Assembly (NCBI RefSeq): GCF_003640395.1
Contig: NZ_RBZQ01000002.1
Location: 1-64,000 of the forward strand
Source: Stutzerimonas urumqiensis
GTDB lineage: Bacteria; Pseudomonadota; Gammaproteobacteria; Pseudomonadales; Pseudomonadaceae
DNA length: 64,000 bases
Reading direction: 5' to 3'
Each line of letters starts with the position of its first letter. The stretch's first letter is position 1. A program made the position numbers and the translations under genes. Shown here in pieces: positions 21,917 through 31,591 of this stretch. The notes under the pieces were generated by a model that made no database searches, was not told the DNA's origin, and saw only the letters and a program-made list of their open reading frames with translations.

Positions 21917-22891
21917 TCAGCCGACCTTGCCGCCGTGGGCTTGCTGGTCCGCATGGTAGGACGACCGCACCAAGGGGCCGGACGCCACGTTCTTGAAGCC
22001 CATCTTCATGCCTTCCTCGGCGAACCAGGCGAAGGTGTCGGGATGCACGAAGCGCTGGACCGGCAGGTGATTGCGCGATGGCTGCAGATACTGCCCGAGC
22101 GTGAGCATGTCGATCTCGTGCTCGCGCATGCGGTGCATGACCTCGATGACTTCCTCGTCGGTCTCGCCAAGGCCGAGCATCAGACCCGACTTGGTAGGGA
22201 CGTGCGGCACGCGCTCCTTGAATTTCTGCAACAGATCGAGCGACCACTCGAAGTCCGAGCCCGGCCGCGAGGAGCGGTACAGGCGCGGCACCGTCTCCAG
22301 GTTGTGGTTGAACACGTCCGGCGGCTCGTTGGCCGTGATCTCCAGCGCGACGTCCATGCGCCCGCGGTAGTCAGGCACCAGCGTCTCCAGCTGGATGCCA
22401 GGCGACAGCTTGCGAATCTCGCGCAGGCAGTCGGCGAAGTGCTGGGCCCCGCCGTCGCGCAGGTCGTCGCGGTCGACGGAGGTGATGACCACGTATTTCA
22501 GGCGCAGATCGGCAATGGCGATGGCGAGGTTCTTCGGCTCGTCGGGATCGAGCGGGTTGGGCCGGCCGTGCCCGACGTCGCAGAACGGACAGCGCCGGGT
22601 GCAGATGTCGCCCATGATCATGAAGGTGGCGGTGCCACCGGAGAAGCACTCGCCCAGGTTCGGGCACGAGGCCTCCTCGCAGACGCTGTGCAGGTTGTGC
22701 TTGCGCAGCAGTTGCTTGATGCGATCGACTTCCGGGGACACAGGAATGCGTACCCGAATCCAGTCCGGCTTGGTCGGCAGTTCGTCGGTGGGGATGATCT
22801 TCACCGGAATGCGCGCAACCTTTTCCGCCCCGCGCAGCTTGACGCCAGCTTCGATCTTAGCCGGACGCTTTTCCACGGTTTCCACTGTCAT
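21917..22891 (-). CDS. lipA: Lipoyl synthase LipA
   Basis: A 324-residue radical-SAM enzyme that inserts two sulfurs into octanoyl groups. The auxiliary cluster Cys71, Cys76 and Cys82 ([12 protein letters not shown]) and the radical-SAM Cys97, Cys101 and Cys104 (CTRRCPFC) are all present. The C-terminal [11 protein letters not shown] carries the serine ligand. Its ATG overlaps the lipB stop (ATGA), so LipB, which makes the octanoyl substrate, and LipA are co-translated. Confidence 0.97.
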   Translation of the reverse strand: MTVETVEKRPAKIEAGVKLRGAEKVARIPVKIIPTDELPTKPDWIRVRIPVSPEVDRIKQLLRKHNLHSVCEEASCPNLGECFSGGTATFMIMGDICTRRCPFCDVGHGRPNPLDPDEPKNLAIAIADLRLKYVVITSVDRDDLRDGGAQHFADCLREIRKLSPGIQLETLVPDYRGRMDVALEITANEPPDVFNHNLETVPRLYRSSRPGSDFEWSLDLLQKFKERVPHVPTKSGLMLGLGETDEEVIEVMHRMREHEIDMLTLGQYLQPSRNHLPVQRFVHPDTFAWFAEEGMKMGFKNVASGPLVRSSYHADQQAHGGKVG

Positions 22892-23532
22892 AGAAGTTCC
22901 AGTCCGCCCGTAAGGGTCTTCTGTTCGGCATAGCCGAGCTCCAGCGCCAACCGCTCCCGCAGTTCTTGCTGCACCTGCTGAACATCCACCGACCCGGCCA
23001 GATCGCGCATCTGTGTCATCGCCAGTCCGGCGTAGCCACAGGGATTGATGCGCGCGAAGGGCTCGAGGTCCATGTCCACGTTCAGCGCTAACCCATGAAA
23101 CGAACGCCCGTTGCGGATTCGCAAACCGAGCGAGGCGATCTTCGCCGCCTCTACATAAACGCCGGGCGCATCGCGCCGCGCCGCAGCAAGGATCTCGTGC
23201 GCCGCGAGCACACCGATGACGGCGCGCTCCATGCGTTCGACCAACTCCCGTACACCGATGCCGAGCCGCCGCACATCGAGCAGGAGATAGGCCACCAGCT
23301 GACCGGGGCCATGGTAGGTCACCTGACCGCCGCGGTCGACCTGAACGACCGGAATGTCCCCCGGAAACAGGACGTGCTCGGCCTTGCCGGCCTGGCCCTG
23401 GGTGAACACCGGCGGATGCTGCAGAAGCCAGAGTTCATCGGGCGTCTGCGGGCCGCGCTCGTTCGTGAAGCGCTGCATCGCCTGCCAGGTCGGCAGGTAG
23501 TCGACCAGCCCCAGCTCCCGTACGACCAGCAC
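22888..23532 (-). CDS. lipB: Octanoyl-ACP:protein N-octanoyltransferase LipB
   Basis: A 214-residue transferase that moves octanoate from ACP to lipoyl domains. The diagnostic [34 protein letters not shown] and [20 protein letters not shown] (catalytic Cys with Lys upstream) are intact. The start is GTG 23532, directly after the ybeD stop, because homology reaches this point and no upstream ATG is in frame. It forms ybeD-lipB-lipA. Confidence 0.95.
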   Translation of the reverse strand: MLVVRELGLVDYLPTWQAMQRFTNERGPQTPDELWLLQHPPVFTQGQAGKAEHVLFPGDIPVVQVDRGGQVTYHGPGQLVAYLLLDVRRLGIGVRELVERMERAVIGVLAAHEILAAARRDAPGVYVEAAKIASLGLRIRNGRSFHGLALNVDMDLEPFARINPCGYAGLAMTQMRDLAGSVDVQQVQQELRERLALELGYAEQKTLTGGLELL

Positions 23533-23814
23533 TCAAAGCACCATGTGCACGCGGCCGGTGGCCCGCAGGTCGACGTGGATCGCCTGCAACTGGTCCACGC
23601 CCGTGGCGGTGATGAGCACCTGCGCCGACTGGTAACGCCCGTTGCGGCTGTCGCGCAGCACCAGCGTGGTTTCGTCGAGGTCAGGGGCATGACGGCGAAT
23701 CACCTCGATGACCATCGCCGAGAAACCCTCGCCGGCATCGCCGACCACCTTGATCGGATAGCGCTCGCAGGGGAACTCGATCTTCGGTGCCTGGATATCG
23801 TCCGATTCGCTCAT
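23533..23814 (-). CDS. ybeD: YbeD/DUF493 protein
   Basis: A 93-residue small alpha/beta protein of the UPF0250 family ([40 protein letters not shown]). It lies between dacC and lipB in many gammaproteobacteria. An ACT-like regulatory fold has been suggested, but the role is unknown. It starts 10 bases after the dacC stop and abuts lipB. Confidence 0.93.
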   Translation of the reverse strand: MSESDDIQAPKIEFPCERYPIKVVGDAGEGFSAMVIEVIRRHAPDLDETTLVLRDSRNGRYQSAQVLITATGVDQLQAIHVDLRATGRVHMVL

Positions 23815-23824
23815 GGCGCACCCG

Positions 23825-24985
23825 TCAGTTGAACAAGCCGAAGAAGAACAGGCGGATGCTGTCCCACAGGCGCGTGAACAACCCGCCCTCGGGCACCGCT
23901 TCGAGTGCGATCAGGTCGGTGCTGTGCACCACTTCCTCGCCGAGCTTGACCTCAACCTTGCCGATGACCTGCCCCTGTTCGATCGGAGCGATCAGCTGAC
24001 CGTCGAAGTTCATCACGGCCTCGAGCTTGTCCAGGCGACCACGCGGCATGGTCAGCGTCAGGTCATTGGCCAGGCCGGCCTTGACCTGGTCCTGCTCGCC
24101 CTTCCAGACCTGCGCCGTCGCCAGCTCCGTACCCTTCTGGTAGAAGGTGCGGGTTTCGTAGAAGCGGAAGCCGTAGTTCAGCAGCTTCTGGGTCTCGGCG
24201 GCGCGCGCCTCCTCACTGTCGGTGCCGAATACCACGGAGATCAGGCGCATGCCATCGCGCACGGCGGACGCCACCAGGCAGTAGCCGGCCTCTTCGGTGT
24301 GACCGGTTTTCAGGCCATCGACCGTCTTGTCGCGCCACAGCAGCAGGTTACGGTTGGGCTGCTTGATGTCGTTCCACAGGAACTCCTTCTGCGCATAGAT
24401 CGCATAGTGCTCCGGCTCTTCGTAGATGATCGCGCGGGCCAGCTTGGCCATGTCGGCAGCCGAGGAGTAGTGCTCCGGATGCGGCAGGCCGGTGGCATTC
24501 ATGAAGTGGGTATTGCTCAGGCCAAGGCGCTGCGCCGTCGTGTTCATCATGTCGGCGAAGGCGTCTTCGCTACCGGCGATGTGTTCGGCGATCGCCACGC
24601 TGGCGTCGTTGCCCGACTGGATGATGATGCCGTGCAGCAGGTCGTCGACCGATACCTGGGTGTTGACCTGGATGAACATGCGCGAGCCGCCCGTACGCCA
24701 GGCGTTTTCGCTCACGGTCACCATGTCGTTCGCGCCGATCCGACCCTTGAGAATCTCCAGCGTGGCGATGTACGCGGTCATCAGTTTGGTCAGGCTGGCC
24801 GGAGGCAGGCGCTCGTCGCCATTGTGCTCGACGAGGATCTCGCCGCTCTTGGCGTCCATCAGGACATAGGCTTTCGCCGACAGCTGCGGTGGCGAAGGAA
24901 TCGCGGCCGGCGCGGCCGTGGCCAGCGGCGCTGCCACGATCAGCAGTGAACAGACAAGGCGTTTGGCAAGGGAGCTGATGTTCAT
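23825..24985 (-). CDS. dacC: D-alanyl-D-alanine carboxypeptidase (PBP5/6 type)
   Basis: A 386-residue low-molecular-mass penicillin-binding protein that trims pentapeptide stems. A signal peptide (about 1-25) is followed by the active-site tetrad Ser64-Leu-Thr-Lys67 (PPASLTKLM), SGN at 124-126 and KTG in [12 protein letters not shown]. The C-terminal PBP5_C beta domain ends in an amphipathic membrane anchor ([18 protein letters not shown]). It follows rlpA in the cell-wall cluster. Confidence 0.96.
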   Translation of the reverse strand: MNISSLAKRLVCSLLIVAAPLATAAPAAIPSPPQLSAKAYVLMDAKSGEILVEHNGDERLPPASLTKLMTAYIATLEILKGRIGANDMVTVSENAWRTGGSRMFIQVNTQVSVDDLLHGIIIQSGNDASVAIAEHIAGSEDAFADMMNTTAQRLGLSNTHFMNATGLPHPEHYSSAADMAKLARAIIYEEPEHYAIYAQKEFLWNDIKQPNRNLLLWRDKTVDGLKTGHTEEAGYCLVASAVRDGMRLISVVFGTDSEEARAAETQKLLNYGFRFYETRTFYQKGTELATAQVWKGEQDQVKAGLANDLTLTMPRGRLDKLEAVMNFDGQLIAPIEQGQVIGKVEVKLGEEVVHSTDLIALEAVPEGGLFTRLWDSIRLFFFGLFN

Positions 24986-25013
24986 CCGTCTCTCGAAGTT
25001 ATCTGTGAACGAT

Positions 25014-25029
25014 CATGCCCGGGGGCATG
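25014..25029 (-). promoter_or_regulatory. Short hairpin between rlpA and dacC
   Basis: CATGCCC (25014-25020) and GGGCATG (25023-25029) form a perfect 7-bp stem with a very short loop in the 54-base gap after rlpA. An A/T run lies on the rlpA side, not downstream, so it is not a typical terminator for the leftward transcript and may only modulate read-through. Confidence 0.35.
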
Positions 25030-25039
25030 GGTGAAAAAA

Positions 25040-26029
25040 TCAATCGCCGCGCACCAGCCGCGGACGGCCGAGATCGGCCAGCCGGAGGCTTTCCTCGATA
25101 CGCGAGGCTTCGTCGTGCGAGGCGATGGGGCCGAGCCGGACCCGATGCAGGATCTGCTGGTCGCGGACCACCGAGCTGACGAACACCGGGGTCGAGACCA
25201 TTCCGCTCAGTTTGTCCTTGAGCAGCTGCGCCGCATCCGGATTGGCGAACGCGCCGATCTGCAGGAACAGGCCGTCGCCCGCCGGCGGGGCCTTCGCATC
25301 GGCAATCTGCACCGGCACCACCGCGCCGGCATGCTGCTGCGGCGGAGGGGTGTACTGCTCGATCACCTGGCCGGACGATGCCGGGGTGGCGGTGGCCACG
25401 GCCTTCTTCGGCTGGGCCAGCACCATTGGCGCGGACTGGCCACGGTTGGCCCACCAACGCTCGGGATCGATGCCCTCGACCTTGACCCGCGCGGTACCGC
25501 GCTCGGCATAGCCCAGCTTCTTGGCGGCGGCGAAGGACAGGTCGATCACCCGGTCCGAATAGAACGGCCCACGGTCGTTGACGCGCAAGACCACCGCCTT
25601 GCCGTTTTCCAGGTTGGTCACCTTCACGTAGCTCGGCAGCGGCAGCGTCTTGTGCGCCGCGCTCATGCCGTACAGGTCGTACTCCTCGCCGTTGGCGGTC
25701 GCCTGACCATGGAACTTGGTGCCATACCAGGACGCCGTGCCGATTTCGGAATAACGGGTAGCGTCGTTGATCGGGTAGTACGTCTTGCCCAGCACGGTGT
25801 AGGGGTTGGCCTTCACCGGGCCGTAGTGGGGCATCGGCACGGCATCGGGAATCTTCGAGACGTCCACGTCCCACCAGGGCGCGCCGTCCTGGCTGGGGCG
25901 CTTGTACACGTCCGGTCCGCTGATGCCACCGCTCGGCTGGCTCACCGCCGGCGGACGACTGGACGAGCAACCGGCCAGCAGCGCCGCCGCGCAGGCCAGT
26001 GCCAGGCCCGCGCAGGCCAGCCGGCTCAC
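25040..26029 (-). CDS. rlpA: Septal lytic transglycosylase RlpA
   Basis: A 329-residue outer-membrane lipoprotein. The lipobox LLAGC gives acyl-Cys21, followed by a Ser/Pro linker. A double-psi beta-barrel (about residues 95-190) has GTASWYGTKFHGQATANGE and VLRVNDRGPFYSDRVIDLS, and a C-terminal SPOR domain (about 250-325) binds denuded septal glycan. Pseudomonas RlpA cleaves such glycan during daughter-cell separation. The start is GTG 26029, overlapping the sltB1 stop (GTGA). Confidence 0.94.
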   Translation of the reverse strand: MSRLACAGLALACAAALLAGCSSSRPPAVSQPSGGISGPDVYKRPSQDGAPWWDVDVSKIPDAVPMPHYGPVKANPYTVLGKTYYPINDATRYSEIGTASWYGTKFHGQATANGEEYDLYGMSAAHKTLPLPSYVKVTNLENGKAVVLRVNDRGPFYSDRVIDLSFAAAKKLGYAERGTARVKVEGIDPERWWANRGQSAPMVLAQPKKAVATATPASSGQVIEQYTPPPQQHAGAVVPVQIADAKAPPAGDGLFLQIGAFANPDAAQLLKDKLSGMVSTPVFVSSVVRDQQILHRVRLGPIASHDEASRIEESLRLADLGRPRLVRGD

Positions 26030-27045
26030 GAACGCCCCCGGGCCGCGGCAATCTGCTGGGACAGCTGATGGACGGCCATGGCGTACATCACACTGCGGTT
26101 GTAGCGCGTGATGGTGTAGAAATTGGGCAGGCCGATCCAGTATTCCTCGCCCTTCTCGCCGTCGAGCTTGAACGCAGTGACCGGCACGTCATCGGCGAGC
26201 GCGGCCTCGGTCTTCCAGCCCAGCGCCTTGAGCTGTGCGGCGTTGAGGGTCGACTCGAGCCCCTCGGTCAGCCCTTCCTGAGCACGCTCGCCCTCCGTCG
26301 AAGCGCTTGCGACGACCGGCGCGCCCGGCTGCCAACCGTGCGCCTTGAAATAGCTGGCGACACTGCCGATGGCGTCGACCGGGTTGTTCCAGATATCGAT
26401 CCGGCCATCGCCGTCGAAGTCCACGGCATAGGCGCGGAAGCTGCTGGGCATGAACTGCGGCAGGCCCATCGCACCGGCATAGGAGCCCTTGAGCGCCAGC
26501 GGATCGACCTGCTCCTCGCGGGCGAGCAGCAGAAATTCCTTGAGTTGCTGGCGGAAGAACGGCGCACGAGGCGGGTAATCGAAGCCCAGGGTCGACAGCG
26601 CGTCGATCACCCGATAGCTGCCGGTGTTGCGGCCGTAGAAGGTCTCCACGCCGATGATCGCGACGATCACTTCCGACGCGACACCGTATTCGGCCTGGGC
26701 TCGCGCCAGCGCGTCTTCGTGCTGGCGCCAGAAGTCGACCCCCTGCCCGATGCGCGCGTCGGTGATGAAGATGGGGCGGTATTCGTGCCAGGGCTTGACC
26801 CGCTCGGCGGGCCGCGAAATGGCATCGAGGATGGTCTGCTTGCGCTCGGCTTCGGCGAACAGCCGGGTCAGCTGCTCGCCTGCGAACCCGTATTCGCGTG
26901 TCATTTCCTGGACGAATTCGTCGACTTTCGGGCCGACGTAATCGCCAGCCTGGGCCGGCTGAACGAGCGCAAGCGCGCCGACCAGCCCGAGCCGGAAGAA
27001 GGCTCGGATCGAGTGGCGGCGATCAATTGATTCCAAAACAGTCAC
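26026..27045 (-). CDS. sltB1: Soluble lytic transglycosylase SltB1 (MltB family)
   Basis: A 339-residue periplasmic lytic transglycosylase with signal peptide FFRLGLVGALALVQPAQA. The catalytic Glu is in IIGVETFYGRNTGSY, and GAMGLPQFMPSSFRAYAVDF and the C-terminal GLPNFYTITRYNRS are family motifs. It has no PG-binding domain, unlike sltB3. The start is GTG 27045, three bases after the rodA stop, with AGG upstream; the frame extends further back but only as antisense-type open sequence. Confidence 0.92.
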   Translation of the reverse strand: MTVLESIDRRHSIRAFFRLGLVGALALVQPAQAGDYVGPKVDEFVQEMTREYGFAGEQLTRLFAEAERKQTILDAISRPAERVKPWHEYRPIFITDARIGQGVDFWRQHEDALARAQAEYGVASEVIVAIIGVETFYGRNTGSYRVIDALSTLGFDYPPRAPFFRQQLKEFLLLAREEQVDPLALKGSYAGAMGLPQFMPSSFRAYAVDFDGDGRIDIWNNPVDAIGSVASYFKAHGWQPGAPVVASASTEGERAQEGLTEGLESTLNAAQLKALGWKTEAALADDVPVTAFKLDGEKGEEYWIGLPNFYTITRYNRSVMYAMAVHQLSQQIAAARGRS

Positions 27046-27047
27046 TC

Positions 27048-28193
27048 TCAAACCTGGGCGATCCACTTGCGGTGGGTGTGGATCGACATTAGAACCCCGA
27101 ACCCCGACAGCAGGGTCACCAAAGACGTGCCGCCATAGCTGATGAACGGCAACGGTACGCCGACCACCGGAAGCAGGCCGCTCACCATACCCATGTTCAC
27201 GAAGACATAGACGAAGAAGGTCATGGTCAGCGCACCGGCCAGCAGCTTGCCGAACAACGTCTGCGCCTGGACCGTGATCGTCAACCCTCGCGCAATGAGC
27301 AGCAGATAGACCACCAGCAGGAGGCAGACACCGACCAGTCCGAACTCCTCGGCGAGGACGGCAATGATAAAGTCCGTGTGGCTTTCGGGCAAAAAATCCA
27401 GGTGCGACTGCGTGCCGAGCAGCCAGCCCTTGCCGAAGACGCCGCCCGAGCCGATCGCCGCCTTGGACTGGATGATGTTCCAGCCGGTGCCGAGCGGATC
27501 GCTTTCCGGATCGAGAAAGGTCAGCACCCGCTGCTTCTGGTACTGGTGCATGCCGAAGAACCACATGCCGATCGCCAGCGGGACGAAGGCGGCCAGCGCC
27601 CCGAGAATCCAGCGCCAGCGCAAGCCACCGATGAACAGCACGAATGCGCCGGAGGCCAGGATCAGCAGCGATGTACCGAGGTCGGGCTGGCGCATGATCA
27701 GCACCACCGGCACGGCGATCAGCGCCAGCGCCACCGCGGTGTGCTTCAGACTTGGCGGCAGCGTGCGTCGCGCCAGGTACCAGGCGATCGTCGCCGGCAT
27801 GATGATCTTCATGAACTCCGACGGCTGGAAGCGGATCACGCCGGGAATGTTGATCCAGCGCGTCGCCCCCATCGCGCTGTGCCCGATCACGTCCACCGCG
27901 ACCAGCAGCGCAACGCCCACCAGATAGGCCGGCGGCACCCAGCGCGCCATGAAGCGCGGCTCGATCTGGGCGATGACGAACATCGACACCAGGCCGATCC
28001 CGAACGAGAAGGCCTGCTTGCCCAGCAGGTCCCAGTTGCGGCCGCTGGCCGAATACAGCACGAAAAGCCCGACCGCCCCCAGCGTCAGCAACAGCAGCAG
28101 CAGCGGTGCATCGACATGGATGCGCTGCAGGAAACTCGCCCGCCGGCGCAGGACATCGTCGCTCGAGAGCGTCGGATCGAAGGACGCGGTCAT
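27048..28193 (-). CDS. rodA: Rod-shape SEDS glycosyltransferase RodA
   Basis: A 381-residue SEDS-family membrane protein with about ten transmembrane helices that polymerises lipid II with PBP2 during elongation. Conserved segments are IPGVIRFQPSEFMKI, RQPDLGTSLLILASG (catalytic Asp region), LPESHTDFIIAVLAEEFG and the C-terminal LPFISYGGTSLVTLL. Its ATG overlaps the mrdA stop (ATGA), so PBP2 and RodA are coupled. Confidence 0.96.
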   Translation of the reverse strand: MTASFDPTLSSDDVLRRRASFLQRIHVDAPLLLLLLTLGAVGLFVLYSASGRNWDLLGKQAFSFGIGLVSMFVIAQIEPRFMARWVPPAYLVGVALLVAVDVIGHSAMGATRWINIPGVIRFQPSEFMKIIMPATIAWYLARRTLPPSLKHTAVALALIAVPVVLIMRQPDLGTSLLILASGAFVLFIGGLRWRWILGALAAFVPLAIGMWFFGMHQYQKQRVLTFLDPESDPLGTGWNIIQSKAAIGSGGVFGKGWLLGTQSHLDFLPESHTDFIIAVLAEEFGLVGVCLLLVVYLLLIARGLTITVQAQTLFGKLLAGALTMTFFVYVFVNMGMVSGLLPVVGVPLPFISYGGTSLVTLLSGFGVLMSIHTHRKWIAQV

Positions 28194-30082
28194 GGGGCGG
28201 CCACCTCGGCGCTAAGCGTGGGCGAGAACTCGGTCTTGAGCTGGCCGTTCTCGTCGAGCAACCAGGCATCCATGACCTGCTTGAGCACGGGCGCAGCGAC
28301 GCCGGAGCCGGATTCGCCGTTCTCGACCATCACGGCCACCACTATCTGCGGGTCGTCGGCCGGCGCGAAGCCGACGAACAGGGCGTGATCGCGGTGCCGC
28401 TCGGCCAGCGCCTCGCTGTCGTAGCGCTCGCCCTGCTTGATCGCGACCACCTGCGCGGTGCCGCTCTTGCCGGCGATGCGGTAGGCGGTTGCCGTATCGC
28501 CGACACGCTTGGCCGTGCCGCGCGCACCGTAAAGCACCATTTCCATCCCCTCCTGCGCCAGGTCCCAATAACGTGGGTCGCGCAGCTGGATGTCGGGATG
28601 CGGATTCTCATCGACCGGCGGCTCGCCAGCGATGGACTTGGCCAGGCGCGGACGAATCCACTTGCCGCGCGTGGCGATCAGCGACGTGGCCTGGGCAAGC
28701 TGCAGGGGCGTCGCCTGCATGTAGCCCTGACCGATGCCGAGGATGACGGTTTCGCCCGGATACCAGGGCTGGCGGTAGCGCGAGCGCTTCCACTCCCGCG
28801 ATGGCATCAGCCCATCGGTTTCCTCGTTCATGTCCAGCGACACGCGCTGGCCGAAGCCGAACTGCGTCATGTAGTCATGCATCCGATCGATGCCGAGCTT
28901 ATGCGCGAGGTCGTAGAAGTAGGTGTCGTTGGACCGCATGATCGCCGTGACCAGGTCGACCCAGCCATCGCCGCCGCGGTTCCAGTTGCGGTACTTGTGC
29001 TTGACGTTCGGCAGCTGGAAGAACCCCGGATCGAACACCTTGCTCGTCGGCGTCACCACCCCGGCGTCAAGGCCCGCGATGGCCATCATCGGCTTGATGG
29101 TCGAGCCCGGCGGATAAAGGCCGCGCAGCACGCGGTTGTACAGCGGCTGATCGAGCGAGTCGCGCAGCGCGCCATAGTCCTTGAAGCTGATCCCGGTCAC
29201 GAACAGGTTCGGGTCGAAGCTCGGCTGACTGACCATGGCCAGCACTTCGCCGGTGTCCGGCTGGAGCGCGACGATCGCGCCGCGACGCCCGGCCAGCGCG
29301 GCCTCGGCCGCCTGTTGCAGCTTCAGATCGAGCGTCAGGGTCAGGTCCTTGCCGGGCACCGGATCGGTCCGCTTGAGCACGCGGAGCACGCGCCCGCGGG
29401 CATTGGTCTCGACCTCTTCGTAACCGACCTCGCCGTGCAGCACGTCCTCGTAGAATTTCTCGATGCCGGTCTTGCCGATGTGGTGGGTGCCGGCGTAATC
29501 GACCGGATCGAGCTTGGCCAGTTCGCGTTCGTTGATGCGTCCGACGTAGCCAACCGAGTGGGCGAAGTGCGCTCCCTCGGGGTAGTAACGCACCAGTTGC
29601 GCGGCGACTTCCACGCCCGGCAGGCGGAACTGGTTCACCGCGATCCGCGCGATCTGCTCCTCCGACAGCTCGAACAGGATCGGCACCGGCTCGAAGGGGC
29701 GGCGACCCTGCAGGACGCGCTTCTCGAACAGCGCCCGGTCTTCCTCGGTCAGCCCGAGCACATCGACGACGACGTCCAGCACGCTGCGCCAGTCGCCGGC
29801 CCGCTCGCGGGTGACCGTCAGGCTGAAGCTCGGACGGTTGTCGGCGATGATGTTGCCGTTACGGTCGAAGATCAGCCCCCGCGTCGGCGGGATCGGCTGG
29901 ACATGGACGCGGTTGTTTTCCGACAGGGTGGAATGGTGCTCGTACTGGATCACCTGCAGGTAATACATGCGCGACGCCAGCACGCCGAGCAACAGCAAGA
30001 CCACGGCGAGGCCGAAGATCACCCGTCGACGAACCAGGCGGGCGTCTTTTTCATGGTCTTTCAGTGGAATCGGCTGCGGCAT
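28190..30082 (-). CDS. mrdA: Penicillin-binding protein 2 (elongation transpeptidase)
   Basis: A 630-residue class B PBP. A single N-terminal transmembrane helix (about 20-38) precedes a dimerisation domain with PPTRGLIFDRNGN, and the transpeptidase domain holds Ser327-Thr-Ile-Lys330 (PGSTIKP), SND in MRSNDTYF and KSGTAQ. It crosslinks nascent peptidoglycan with RodA. P. aeruginosa calls this gene pbpA. It lies downstream of rlmH in the nadD...dacC cluster. Confidence 0.97.
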   Translation of the reverse strand: MPQPIPLKDHEKDARLVRRRVIFGLAVVLLLLGVLASRMYYLQVIQYEHHSTLSENNRVHVQPIPPTRGLIFDRNGNIIADNRPSFSLTVTRERAGDWRSVLDVVVDVLGLTEEDRALFEKRVLQGRRPFEPVPILFELSEEQIARIAVNQFRLPGVEVAAQLVRYYPEGAHFAHSVGYVGRINERELAKLDPVDYAGTHHIGKTGIEKFYEDVLHGEVGYEEVETNARGRVLRVLKRTDPVPGKDLTLTLDLKLQQAAEAALAGRRGAIVALQPDTGEVLAMVSQPSFDPNLFVTGISFKDYGALRDSLDQPLYNRVLRGLYPPGSTIKPMMAIAGLDAGVVTPTSKVFDPGFFQLPNVKHKYRNWNRGGDGWVDLVTAIMRSNDTYFYDLAHKLGIDRMHDYMTQFGFGQRVSLDMNEETDGLMPSREWKRSRYRQPWYPGETVILGIGQGYMQATPLQLAQATSLIATRGKWIRPRLAKSIAGEPPVDENPHPDIQLRDPRYWDLAQEGMEMVLYGARGTAKRVGDTATAYRIAGKSGTAQVVAIKQGERYDSEALAERHRDHALFVGFAPADDPQIVVAVMVENGESGSGVAAPVLKQVMDAWLLDENGQLKTEFSPTLSAEVAAP

Positions 30083-30100
30083 CTGCGGGTACGACGGCTA

Positions 30101-30568
30101 CTACTTGTGATACGGGTGGCCGGACAGCACCGTCCACGCGCGATAGAGCTGCTCGGCGACGAGGATGCGGACCAGGGGATGTGGCAACGTCAGCGGCGAC
30201 AGGGACCAGCGTTGCTCGCTGCGTGCACAGACCTCCGGCGCCAGCCCTTCCGGGCCTCCGACCATGAGATTGATGGTGCGCGCATCGAGCCGCCAGCGTT
30301 CCACTTCGGCGGCCAGCTGCTCGGTGCTCCAGGGGCGTCCGTGAACTTCGAGCGTCACGACCCGCTCGCCAGGCTGAACGCGCGCCAGCATGGCCTCGCC
30401 TTCCTGCCGGATCAAGCGCGATACGTCGGCATTCTTGCCCCGGGTGCCGAGCGGAACTTCCACCAGCTCGAGCGGTAGTTCCGGGGGCATTCGACGGGCG
30501 TATTCCTGCCAGCCCTGCTCCACCCAACCGGGCATGCGTGATCCGACCGCGACCAGCCTGATCCGCAC
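30101..30568 (-). CDS. rlmH: 23S rRNA pseudouridine-1915 N3-methyltransferase RlmH
   Basis: A 155-residue SPOUT methyltransferase, the exact E. coli RlmH length. [39 protein letters not shown] (SAM-binding trefoil knot) and [28 protein letters not shown] are all conserved. The GTG at 30568 is chosen by length and homology. It follows rsfS after five bases. Confidence 0.95.
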   Translation of the reverse strand: MRIRLVAVGSRMPGWVEQGWQEYARRMPPELPLELVEVPLGTRGKNADVSRLIRQEGEAMLARVQPGERVVTLEVHGRPWSTEQLAAEVERWRLDARTINLMVGGPEGLAPEVCARSEQRWSLSPLTLPHPLVRILVAEQLYRAWTVLSGHPYHK

Positions 30569-30573
30569 CGGAC

Positions 30574-30933
30574 CTACTCCTCGTCGTGCGAGTGGTGCGC
30601 GCGTGCCTGCTCGGCGCCTTGCCACAGGCGCTCGAGGTCATAGAACTGCCGGGTCGGCTCCTGCATGACATGGACCACGACATCGCCAAGGTCCAGCAAG
30701 GCCCACTCGCCACCGTCCAGCCCCTCGCTGCCGAGCGGCCGGCGGCCTTGCTCGCGGACCTTCTCCAGCACGTTGTCGGCGAGCGACTTCACATGGCGCC
30801 CGGACGTCCCGCTGGCAATGATCATGTAGTCGGTGACGCTGGTCTTGCCGCGGACATCGATGGTCGTGATGTCCTTGGCCTTCAGATCTTCCAGCGCGGC
30901 GATCGCCAGCTGGACCAATGCTTCGTTTTGCAT
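30574..30933 (-). CDS. rsfS: Ribosomal silencing factor RsfS
   Basis: A 119-residue protein that binds uL14 on the 50S subunit and blocks 30S joining in starved cells. The core [27 protein letters not shown] and [27 protein letters not shown] is intact. The His/acidic tail ([10 protein letters not shown]) is variable in the family. The gene begins at ATG 30933, 19 bases after nadD ends. Confidence 0.95.
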   Translation of the reverse strand: MQNEALVQLAIAALEDLKAKDITTIDVRGKTSVTDYMIIASGTSGRHVKSLADNVLEKVREQGRRPLGSEGLDGGEWALLDLGDVVVHVMQEPTRQFYDLERLWQGAEQARAHHSHDEE

Positions 30934-30952
30934 GAATGAATACAACCTCGGG

Positions 30953-31591
30953 TCAGCGCAGGTACAACCCCTGCGCATGGATATAGGCCAGGACGGCGTC
31001 GGGCACCAGGAAACGTACCGACTTGCCGCTGGCCAGGGATTGGCGAATCTGGGTGGCGGACACCTCGAGCGGCGTCTGCCAGACGAAGGTGATCTGCCCC
31101 GCCGGTCCGGCGAGGGCCTGCGGGTCGGGCACGCTGCGCGCCGCCACCAGGTCGCGCAGGGCTTCGGAGGCTTCCATATCGGCATCCGGCCGCTGGAGCA
31201 CCAGGATATGGCAGTGGTCGAGCAGCTCGGTCCAGCGATACCAGCTGGGCAGGCCGCAGAAGGCATCCCAGCCGAGCAGCAGCAGAAGCTGGTCCTGCGG
31301 CGCGATTTCCTCGCGCAGCGACACCAGGGTATCGAGCGTGTAGGACGGCTTGTCGCGCCGCAGCTCGCGGTCATCGGCCATCAGGGGCGAAACGTCGCGA
31401 ACCGCCAGCCGCACCATCTCCAGCCGCTGCTCGGGGCTTGCGCCCGGCGCACCGCGATGTGGCGGGCGGGCGCTGGGAATCAGCCGCAGCTCATCGAGCC
31501 CCAGCATCTCCGCGACCTCGACGGCCCCGCGCAGATGCCCGATGTGCACAGGGTCGAAGGTCCCTCCGAGAATCCCGATGCGCCGACTCAT
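30953..31591 (-). CDS. nadD: Nicotinate-mononucleotide adenylyltransferase NadD
   Basis: A 212-residue nucleotidyltransferase that makes deamido-NAD from NaMN and ATP. The [15 protein letters not shown] (H.GH) signature, [36 protein letters not shown] and [21 protein letters not shown] are conserved. The ATG at 31591 shares one base with the proA TGA (TGATG), indicating termination-reinitiation. It leads into rsfS. Confidence 0.95.
   Translation of the reverse strand: MSRRIGILGGTFDPVHIGHLRGAVEVAEMLGLDELRLIPSARPPHRGAPGASPEQRLEMVRLAVRDVSPLMADDRELRRDKPSYTLDTLVSLREEIAPQDQLLLLLGWDAFCGLPSWYRWTELLDHCHILVLQRPDADMEASEALRDLVAARSVPDPQALAGPAGQITFVWQTPLEVSATQIRQSLASGKSVRFLVPDAVLAYIHAQGLYLR

Noticed and set aside
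28106-30478. 790-codon plus-strand frame opposite mrdA
   Set aside because: Antisense to PBP2 with all its motifs; no homology or ribosome-binding site recognised.
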